The notes under the pieces were generated by a model. The model did no database searches and was not told the DNA's origin. It was given only the letters and a program-made list of their open reading frames with translations. Position numbers and translations under genes: made by a program. From RGIG1666 sp045595745 (GTDB taxonomy: Bacteria; Bacillota; Clostridia; UBA1381; UBA9506), in assembly GCA_045595745.1 (NCBI GenBank), contig JAZOBB010000074.1, forward strand, positions 1-26,466: 26,466 bases of DNA. Direction: 5' to 3'. Positions 16,183 through 21,737 of the stretch are shown here, piece after piece. The first letter of the stretch is position 1. Every line of letters starts with the position of its first letter.

Positions 16183-16857
16183 ATGAATAAGATGGTTAAT
16201 ATTTTCCTTTTCGGAAAGAAATATGAGGTTCCAGAAAATCTTACAATAATGAGCGCAATGGAATATGCCGGCTATCAGCTGGTGCGCGGTTGCGGCTGCC
16301 GTAACGGATTTTGCGGAGCTTGTGCAACAATCTATCGCATAAAGGGCGACCGTGAGCTTAAGGCTTGCCTGGCTTGCCAGACAAAGGTAGAGGATAATAT
16401 GTATATTGCAACTCTGCCGTTCTTCCCGCTCGTTAAGCAGGTTTATGATATCGAAACAGTAAAAACAACCGAGGCTGTTATGATGCAGCTTTATCCCGAA
16501 ATATATGCCTGCGTAGGCTGTAACGCCTGCACCAAGGCTTGTACTCAGGGACTTAATGTTATGCAGTACATTGCATATGCTCAGCGCGGCGATTTTGAAA
16601 AATGTGCTGAAGAATCATTTGACTGCGTAATGTGCGGTGTTTGTTCATCACGTTGCCCTGCAGGTATTTCGCATCCTCAGGTTGCAATGCTTGCAAGAAG
16701 AATTAACGGTAAATATTTAGCTCCCGGCTGCGGACATCTCGAAGACCGTGTTAAAGAGATTAAAGACGGTAGCTTTAACGATTTAATCGAAGCTCTTATG
16801 CAGAAACCGATTGAAGAAATGAAAGAGCTTTATAACACACGTGAAATCGAGAAGTAA
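16183..16857 (+). CDS. Soluble fumarate reductase iron-sulfur subunit (FrdB/TfrB-like)
   Basis: 224-aa protein with an N-terminal plant-type [2Fe-2S] domain (Cys39, Cys44, Cys47, with Cys62 or Cys65; Cys37 is an extra cysteine) and a C-terminal two-cluster domain: Cys110, 113, 116, 120 and Cys148, 151, 154, 158. Classic FrdB/SdhB carries [2Fe-2S], [4Fe-4S] and a quinone-side [3Fe-4S]; here both C-terminal sites have four cysteines in CxxCxxCxxxC spacing, so two [4Fe-4S] clusters are expected. No membrane-anchor gene (FrdC/FrdD) is present. It resembles the first half of methanogen thiol:fumarate reductase TfrB, whose second half is HdrB-like and would here be supplied by hdrB. Its job is probably to link Hdr/Flx to the flavoprotein. 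Confidence 0.85.
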   Translation: MNKMVNIFLFGKKYEVPENLTIMSAMEYAGYQLVRGCGCRNGFCGACATIYRIKGDRELKACLACQTKVEDNMYIATLPFFPLVKQVYDIETVKTTEAVMMQLYPEIYACVGCNACTKACTQGLNVMQYIAYAQRGDFEKCAEESFDCVMCGVCSSRCPAGISHPQVAMLARRINGKYLAPGCGHLEDRVKEIKDGSFNDLIEALMQKPIEEMKELYNTREIEK

Positions 16858-16870
16858 GGAGGAAAAAGCA

Positions 16871-18469
16871 ATGTATTCGGAAAATTTTCAGAAGTCTATT
16901 GCAGCTGTTGAGGCAGCAAGAGAAAAAAATATTGCATTAGAGCCCGAACGTATGACAGCTAAACAGAAGGAAGATTTGCTTGCGGCTTATCATCCTGACT
17001 ATAAAACCGATGAGTTTGATGTTTTAAAGATTGGTCCGAACAAGGGCGACAAGGTGCCTGTTGAGCTGGCTCAGATGCTTCAGGCAAACAGCCGTATTAC
17101 AGCTGACAGCGTTGACCTTTCAAACCCCGATTACGAAACTGATGTTTTAATTATCGGTGGCGGCGGTGCAGGCTCTTCTGCGGCTATCGAGGCTCACGAA
17201 GCAGGCGCAGATGTTATGATTGTTACCAAGCTTCGTATCGGTGATGCAAACACTATGATGGCAGAGGGTGGAATTCAGGCGGCAGACAAGCCGAACGATT
17301 CTCCTGCGATTCACTTTGTTGACGCATTCGGTGGCGGTCACTTTGCTGCTAAAAGAGATTTGCTCAAAAAGTTAGTATGCGATGCTCCTGAGGCTATCCA
17401 GTGGCTTTCAAACTTAGGTGTTGAGTTCGACAAGGACGAAGAGGGCACAATGGTTACCACTCACGGCGGCGGAACATCAAGAAAACGTATGCACGCGGCA
17501 AAAGACTATTCAGGTGCAGAAATAATGAGAACCCTTCGTGACGAGGTGTTAAACCGCGAAATTCCGGTTGTTGACTTTACTGCAGCAATTGAGTTAATCT
17601 TAGACGAAAACGGCAATGCAGCAGGTGCTGTATTAATGAATATGGAAACCAAAGAACTGCTCGTAGCTAAAGCAAAAACTGTGATTATTGCAACAGGTGG
17701 TGCAGGTCGTATGCACTATCAGGGATTCCCGACATCTAACCACTACGGTGCAACTGCCGACGGTCTGGTATTGGGATATCGTGTTGGTGCTAAGCTCTTG
17801 TATGCCGAGACTCTTCAGTACCATCCGACAGGTGCGGCATATCCTGAGCAGATTTTTGGTGCACTCGTAACCGAAAAAGTACGTTCACTCGGTGCTAAGC
17901 TTGTAAACGGTAACGGAGAAGTATTTATGCATCCCTTAGAGACTCGTGACGTTGCTGCTGCTTCAATTATCCGTGAGTGTAACGACAGAGGTAACGGTGT
18001 AGAAACCGGAAACGGCTTGGGTGTATGGCTCGATACTCCGATGATTGAAAAAATCGGCGGAGAGGGTACAATTGAAAAGAGAATACCTGCAATGATGCGT
18101 ATGTTTGAAAAATACGGCATTGATATAAGAAAAGAGCCGATTTTGGTTTATCCTACACTCCATTATCAGAACGGTGGTTTAGATATCACTCCTGATGGTA
18201 TGACAACAAACGTTGAAAACCTGTTTGTAGCAGGTGAGGCTGTTGGCGGAATCCACGGCAAAAATCGTCTTATGGGTAACTCTTTATTAGATATCATCGT
18301 ATTTGGTCGCAGTGCAGGTAAAAGCGCAGCGGCTAAGAGCAAAAATGTTAAGGTTGGCAAGCTGACTTTAGACCACATTAATGCTTTTGCGGCTGAGCAG
18401 AAAAAAGCAGGTATAAAAACAGAAAAGGTTTCTCCGTGCTTGCTTCCTGATTATACAAGAAGAAAATAA
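16871..18469 (+). CDS. Soluble fumarate reductase flavoprotein subunit (FrdA/TfrA-like)
   Basis: 532-aa FAD enzyme predicted to reduce fumarate to succinate. The dinucleotide loop GGGGAG is at 96-101. Residues equivalent to the E. coli FrdA active site are present: His318 (QYHPTG), Arg359 (TRD), His431 (LHYQNGG) and Arg466 (NRLMGN). The histidine that covalently holds FAD in membrane FrdA/SdhA (in SHTVAAEGG) is replaced by Asn127 (ANTMMAEGG), so FAD should be noncovalent, as in soluble fumarate reductases. The first ~85 residues are an extra N-terminal segment without a recognisable signal peptide, pointing to a cytoplasmic enzyme. ATG 16871 follows AAGGAGG at 16856-16862; the in-frame upstream ATG at 16841 lies within the previous gene and is unlikely. 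Confidence 0.87.
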   Translation: MYSENFQKSIAAVEAAREKNIALEPERMTAKQKEDLLAAYHPDYKTDEFDVLKIGPNKGDKVPVELAQMLQANSRITADSVDLSNPDYETDVLIIGGGGAGSSAAIEAHEAGADVMIVTKLRIGDANTMMAEGGIQAADKPNDSPAIHFVDAFGGGHFAAKRDLLKKLVCDAPEAIQWLSNLGVEFDKDEEGTMVTTHGGGTSRKRMHAAKDYSGAEIMRTLRDEVLNREIPVVDFTAAIELILDENGNAAGAVLMNMETKELLVAKAKTVIIATGGAGRMHYQGFPTSNHYGATADGLVLGYRVGAKLLYAETLQYHPTGAAYPEQIFGALVTEKVRSLGAKLVNGNGEVFMHPLETRDVAAASIIRECNDRGNGVETGNGLGVWLDTPMIEKIGGEGTIEKRIPAMMRMFEKYGIDIRKEPILVYPTLHYQNGGLDITPDGMTTNVENLFVAGEAVGGIHGKNRLMGNSLLDIIVFGRSAGKSAAAKSKNVKVGKLTLDHINAFAAEQKKAGIKTEKVSPCLLPDYTRRK

Positions 18470-18500
18470 TTGTTGACGTAATAGAAAAGAGGTTATTAAA

Positions 18501-19763
18501 ATGACTTTGTTTGGTGGAGTTATTCCCGTTACAGGTATAACATTTTTAATGTTTTGCGTATTTGCAATATTATTTGCAGGCTATGCATTTGGCCGTATAA
18601 CGATTAAAGGTGTATCATTAGGCGATGCAGGTGTATTTGTTGTTGCTTTGGTATTTGGTGCTCTTTTTTACACACCGCTTTCAGAGCAGTTGGTTTTAAA
18701 GGGAGCAGTAGAGGCAGGCTTTGCTGATAAAGCACTCGAAATTATCGAAAGTCTGGGTCTTATACTGTTCGTTACATCTGTCGGATTCATTGCAGGACCT
18801 AACTTTTTCGGCAATATGAAGAAAAACTTTAAGTCCTATGTACTTTTAGGCTTGGTTGTTATTTTGATTGGCGGACTGTCGGCAATTGGATGTATTTATT
18901 TAGGCAAAGCGATCGGCTTTGGTGCATCTATTGAAACACAGGAAGGCTTTACTGCTATGATTGTTGGTCTGCTTTCGGGCTCGCTTACATCAACTCCGGC
19001 ATTCTCAGCGGCAAAAGCAACAGTTGCTCCCGAATTTACAAGTCTCGTTTCGGTAGGACACGGTATAGCTTATATCTTTGGCGTTATCGGTGTTGTTCTT
19101 TTCGTTCAGCTCGTACCGAAAATGACCAAAGCAGATATGGCTCAAGAGAGAGCAAAAATTTCTTTGGTTGAAACAGGTGCTAAGAAAAAGGTATTTTCAG
19201 GCAAGCTGATAGAGCTTGACGGCCATGGCATGGCAGCATTTTCGCTTGCAGCAATACTTGGTGTTGTTATAGGTAAGATTATGATTCCTTTAAGCTCAAA
19301 CGGTCTTAGCGGAACATGCTTTTCGCTTACAACAACAGGCGGATGCCTTTTGGCTGCACTTATATTCGGTCACTTTGGCAGAATCGGCAAGCTTAGCATT
19401 ATGCCTGAACAGTCAACTCTTAAGCTGTTCCGTGAGCTTGGCTTAGTGCTGTTCCTTTTAGGTGCAGGTATCCCCGGCGGTGCAGAGTTTGTTGCAAACT
19501 TTGACCCAATGTACTTTGTATACGGAATTATAATGACAATTATCCCAATGATTGTTGGATTCTTGTTTGCTAAATATGTTCTTAAATTAAGCCTTTTAAA
19601 CAACTTAGGCTCAATCACAGGCGGAATGACAAGTACTCCGGCACTCGGAACTTTAATCCGTACAGCAGGAACCGAGGATGTTGCAGCAGCATATGCGGCA
19701 ACTTATCCGATAGCATTAATTGCTGTTGTTTTGGTTTCACAGTTCTTGATAATATTGTTCTAA
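18501..19763 (+). CDS. AspT/YidE-family (AAEx) carrier, candidate succinate exporter or dicarboxylate antiporter
   Basis: 420-aa integral membrane protein made of two similar halves. Each half contains the aspartate:alanine exchanger motif: SLTSTPAF at 161-168 and GMTSTPAL at 375-382. GRITIKGVSLG at 31-41 is also typical. Family members include AspT, an aspartate/alanine antiporter, and SucE of Corynebacterium, a succinate exporter. Most members are about 530-560 aa because a cytoplasmic RCK_C pair separates the halves; here the linker (about 205-240) is short and that domain is absent. It is last in the fumarate-reduction operon, 31 bases after the flavoprotein, and the operon terminator follows at once. 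Succinate export, or fumarate/malate-succinate exchange, is the best inference. Confidence 0.85.
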   Translation: MTLFGGVIPVTGITFLMFCVFAILFAGYAFGRITIKGVSLGDAGVFVVALVFGALFYTPLSEQLVLKGAVEAGFADKALEIIESLGLILFVTSVGFIAGPNFFGNMKKNFKSYVLLGLVVILIGGLSAIGCIYLGKAIGFGASIETQEGFTAMIVGLLSGSLTSTPAFSAAKATVAPEFTSLVSVGHGIAYIFGVIGVVLFVQLVPKMTKADMAQERAKISLVETGAKKKVFSGKLIELDGHGMAAFSLAAILGVVIGKIMIPLSSNGLSGTCFSLTTTGGCLLAALIFGHFGRIGKLSIMPEQSTLKLFRELGLVLFLLGAGIPGGAEFVANFDPMYFVYGIIMTIIPMIVGFLFAKYVLKLSLLNNLGSITGGMTSTPALGTLIRTAGTEDVAAAYAATYPIALIAVVLVSQFLIILF

Positions 19764-19776
19764 TAACATAAAAAAC

Positions 19777-19805
19777 GGCTGTTGCTTGGGCAACAGCCAT
19801 TTTTT
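19777..19805. terminator. Terminator ending the fumarate-reduction operon (bidirectional)
   Basis: 9-bp perfect stem GGCTGTTGC / GCAACAGCC with loop TTGG, then A and six T residues on the plus strand. Six A residues before the stem give a U-tract on the minus strand as well, so it can also stop leftward transcripts. Confidence 0.93.
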
Positions 19806-19824
19806 GTAAATAGGAAGAGCAAAT

Positions 19825-19871
19825 AAAAAAGTTCACCCCTTGTCATCAGCAGCTATGTGGCAAGAGGTGAA
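19825..19871 (-). terminator. Intrinsic terminator of the small RNA (and of read-through from the SLOG gene)
   Basis: Minus-strand stem TTCACCTCTTG / CAAGGGGTGAA (11 positions, one mismatch) followed by C and six T (19830-19825). It is the first clear terminator after the SLOG gene at 20004. Confidence 0.75.
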
Positions 19872-19937
19872 TGAGAGAGAATATTGAAATGAGGAAAACC
19901 TCTATTTCAAGCATATTAAGTTTGTTCACGTGTACAT
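19825..19937 (-). ncRNA. Candidate small RNA of about 110 nt, unrecognised
   Basis: A minus-strand unit with a near-consensus promoter (19971-19943) and an intrinsic terminator (19871-19825), and no normal-size gene between. The predicted RNA starts near 19936. It contains hairpin 1, TTGAAAT+AGAGG / CCTCATTTCAA with a TTTT loop (19910-19884, one bulge), then hairpin 2, TTCACCTCTTG / CAAGGGGTGAA with an 18-base loop (19871-19832), then six T. A GTGAA near the 5' end could pair with the TTCAC of hairpin 2, giving an alternative fold. A 22-codon frame (ATG at 19915-19913, MLEIEVFLISIF..., hydrophobic) is inside but has no ribosome-binding site. It does not match 6S, SRP or tmRNA features that I know. 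Confidence 0.6.
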
Positions 19938-19942
19938 AAGCC

Positions 19943-19971
19943 ATTATAACACAAATAAAATTAAAATGCAA
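19943..19971 (-). promoter_or_regulatory. Promoter of the candidate small RNA
   Basis: Minus-strand TTGCAT (19971-19966) and TATAAT (19948-19943) with a 17-bp spacer. It lies downstream of the SLOG gene stop codon, where no gene needs it other than the small RNA. Confidence 0.8.
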
Positions 19972-20003
19972 GAGGAAATTGTTAAATTTTTGACTTTTAA
20001 TAA

Positions 20004-20468
20004 TTAAATTTTAATTATCGTAAGATTTTGCTCTTTTGCATATAAAACAGTATATGCACTACCACCAACAGGCTTTGTCTGATAAGCAATTAAATAAGCA
20101 GAACGGTCTACCATATATCGGTTTCGGTACTGCATACAGCCGTTATAATAATACTGAGAAAGCTCGTTTATCTCGTCTGCTACCGACAAAATATAATCCA
20201 TAGCCGCGCGTTCTTCTTTGTTCCAACACAGATGCTGATTGCGGCACGGAACATCTACAATCAAAAAAATTTCCGGATTTAGTTTTTTAATATCAAGTAC
20301 AGTAAGTGCCGCCATGGTGTCAAATCCGCGTGCACCGCCACACCTAAACCTTGTAATGCCTTTTTTTATAAGTGCAGAAATTTCGGCATTAAGGTCACGA
20401 TAAATGCGTTCTTTTTCATATGCAGGAACATCTCTATGACCTGTAAAACAGCACGTTATGTTTTTCAT
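20004..20468 (-). CDS. SLOG-superfamily protein of the DUF1273 (YpsA-like) type
   Basis: 154-aa protein with the nucleotide-ligand-binding Rossmann-like fold of the SLOG/DprA/LOG superfamily. FTGHRD at 8-13, at the end of the first strand, and GGARGFD at 44-50 are the hallmark motifs that form the ligand pocket. The Bacillus YpsA protein belongs to this group; its biochemical activity is not settled, and some SLOG proteins sense nucleotide signals in phage defence. The start at 20468 follows GGAG with good spacing on the minus strand. A hairpin separates it from the upstream gene, and no clear promoter of its own was found, so it may depend on read-through. Confidence 0.85.
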   Translation of the reverse strand: MKNITCCFTGHRDVPAYEKERIYRDLNAEISALIKKGITRFRCGGARGFDTMAALTVLDIKKLNPEIFLIVDVPCRNQHLCWNKEERAAMDYILSVADEINELSQYYYNGCMQYRNRYMVDRSAYLIAYQTKPVGGSAYTVLYAKEQNLTIIKI

Positions 20469-20487
20469 ATATTCTCCTCAACTAGTT

Positions 20488-20519
20488 AAAAGAGCCGTTT
20501 CTATATAAAGAAACGGCTC
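20488..20519 (-). terminator. Terminator after the CD1247-like gene
   Basis: 10-bp perfect stem GAGCCGTTTC / GAAACGGCTC with an 8-base loop, followed on the minus strand by TTTT. The short T-run suggests incomplete termination, allowing some transcription of the SLOG gene. Confidence 0.72.
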
Positions 20520-20538
20520 AAATAGTTAAATATTTTTA

Positions 20539-20991
20539 TTAGTCTTCGCAGTCGCAACAATCGCAACCGTCACCGCAAATTTCGATTTCGATTTCTTCTT
20601 TACAGTTAGGGCAAATTAAAGCCTCTGTATCAATCATATCTTCATCGAAATAAACTTTTTCCTGGCAATGCGGGCAAAGAATTTCATAAAAATCCAAATC
20701 CTCTAAATCCTCGTCATCAAGCTCATCAAAAAAGTCGTCATCATCGTCATCGCAGTCGCAACAATCGCAGTCTTCCAACTCTTCGCAAAGCTCATCAAAG
20801 CACTCTTCAAGCTCGTCAAGACGTGCTTCGCTTTCTAAAACATCATCGCTTAAATCTTCGAAGTTAGCAGAAATATCTTCTAAAACATCGAGAATTTTTG
20901 CAATCATTTTACCCTCGTTAGTTTTTTCATCTAACTGCATACCCTCTGCCAAACCGCGAAGATATGCCACCTGTTCAACTAAATATCCCAT
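20539..20991 (-). CDS. CD1247 N-terminal-domain protein with acidic linker and zinc ribbon
   Basis: 150-aa protein of a type seen in Clostridia. The N-terminal helical part (MGYLVEQVAYLRGLAEGM, 1-18, continuing to about 70) is the conserved domain. A strongly acidic, Asp/Glu-rich linker follows (about 68-100), then a zinc ribbon with Cys106/Cys109 and Cys127/Cys130. The short motif CDCCDC occurs twice, at 75-80 and 143-148, and the last 12 residues are Cys/Asp-rich. The function is unknown. It follows efp by 45 bases and probably shares its transcript. ATG 20991 is fixed by the conserved N terminus, although the ribosome-binding site is unusually far away. Confidence 0.82.
   Translation of the reverse strand: MGYLVEQVAYLRGLAEGMQLDEKTNEGKMIAKILDVLEDISANFEDLSDDVLESEARLDELEECFDELCEELEDCDCCDCDDDDDDFFDELDDEDLEDLDFYEILCPHCQEKVYFDEDMIDTEALICPNCKEEIEIEICGDGCDCCDCED
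20546..20769 (-). repeat. 20-bp direct repeat encoding the duplicated CDCCDC motif
   Basis: TCGCAGTCGCAACAATCGCA occurs identically at 20546-20565 and 20750-20769 (plus-strand reading). Both copies encode CDCCDC in the same frame of the CD1247-like gene. Identity at DNA level as well as protein level suggests recent duplication or gene conversion, with possible slippage or recombination between copies. Confidence 0.8.
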
Positions 20992-21001
20992 AGTAGTTAT
21001 C

Positions 21002-21022
21002 GGGCAGATGCCCTCTCCTTTC
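21002..21022 (-). promoter_or_regulatory. Distant ribosome-binding site with a small hairpin before the CD1247-like gene
   Basis: On the minus strand AAAGGAGAGG is followed by GGGCATCTGCCC (5-bp stem, 2-base loop as drawn, so tight) and then ten bases before ATG 20991. The Shine-Dalgarno site is over 20 bases from the start. Folding of the hairpin would bring the spacing to about 12. Confidence 0.5.
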
Positions 21023-21035
21023 AGGTAATTTGTAA

Positions 21036-21593
21036 TTATACACGCTCCATATATTCGCCTGTTCTTGTGTCAACGCGAATCATATCGCCCTGATTAACGA
21101 ACAACGGAACATTAATAACTGCACCGGTTTCAAGTGTAGCGGGTTTGGTTGCGCCTGTTGTGGTATCGCCTTTAAAGCCGGGTTCGGTATCGGCAATAGA
21201 AAGCTCTACAAATGTAGGGGGCTCAACTCCGAAAACGCTACCTTTATAAGAAAGAATGGTTACGTTCATATTTTCTGTAACAAACTTGAGTGCATCGCCT
21301 AACTGGTCTGCAGAAAGCGGAAGCATATCAAAGGTTTCGTTGTCCATAAAGTAATACAAATCACCGTCGTTATAAGAGTAAGACATACTCTTACGTTCGA
21401 TGTGTGCCTTAGCACATTTTTCTGTAGGACGGAAGGTTTTTTCAACAACACCGCCGGTAATAACGTTTTTAAGCTTTGTACGAACAAAAGCTGCGCCCTT
21501 ACCCGGTTTTACGTGCTGAAATTCAACTACCTGATAAACGTTTCCTTCAAATTCAAATGTTATGCCGTTTCTAAATTCACCTGCTGAAATCAT
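21036..21593 (-). CDS. efp: Translation elongation factor P
   Basis: 185-aa protein that binds between the P and E sites of the ribosome and rescues stalling at proline stretches. It has the three-domain EF-P layout and normal length. Lys32 at the tip of the first domain (PGKGAAF) is the residue that is modified in EF-P proteins of this type; the type of modification cannot be read here. The C-terminal QGDMIRVDTRTGEYMERV is typical. GGAGG lies shortly before the ATG at 21593. It has its own promoter and is followed by the CD1247-like gene. Confidence 0.98.
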   Translation of the reverse strand: MISAGEFRNGITFEFEGNVYQVVEFQHVKPGKGAAFVRTKLKNVITGGVVEKTFRPTEKCAKAHIERKSMSYSYNDGDLYYFMDNETFDMLPLSADQLGDALKFVTENMNVTILSYKGSVFGVEPPTFVELSIADTEPGFKGDTTTGATKPATLETGAVINVPLFVNQGDMIRVDTRTGEYMERV

Positions 21594-21624
21594 ATATAAC
21601 CTCCAAAAAATGTTATTCTCTTGT

Positions 21625-21653
21625 ATAATATATAGTTTATATGATTATGCCAA
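21625..21653 (-). promoter_or_regulatory. Promoter of efp and the CD1247-like gene
   Basis: Minus-strand TTGGCA (21653-21648) and TATTAT (21630-21625) with a 17-bp spacer, about 31 bp upstream of the efp start. No clear hairpin terminator separates it from the upstream 433-aa gene, so some read-through is possible. Confidence 0.7.
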
Positions 21654-21737
21654 AAAAAGCAAGTCTTATTTTAATTTTTTTCAAATTTTTGTTATTATAT
21701 AACACTTTTAAATAATTTTTTTTGTGTTTTATGCTTT

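Noticed and set aside
16183..18469. Membrane succinate dehydrogenase / quinol:fumarate reductase
   Set aside because: No FrdC/FrdD or cytochrome b anchor is encoded nearby, the covalent-FAD histidine is missing, and the 3Fe-4S site is replaced by a full four-cysteine motif.
19825..19937. 6S RNA, SRP RNA or tmRNA
   Set aside because: The predicted transcript is too short for 6S or tmRNA. It lacks the SRP apical GGAAG..AGCA loop signature, and tmRNA tRNA-like ends are absent.
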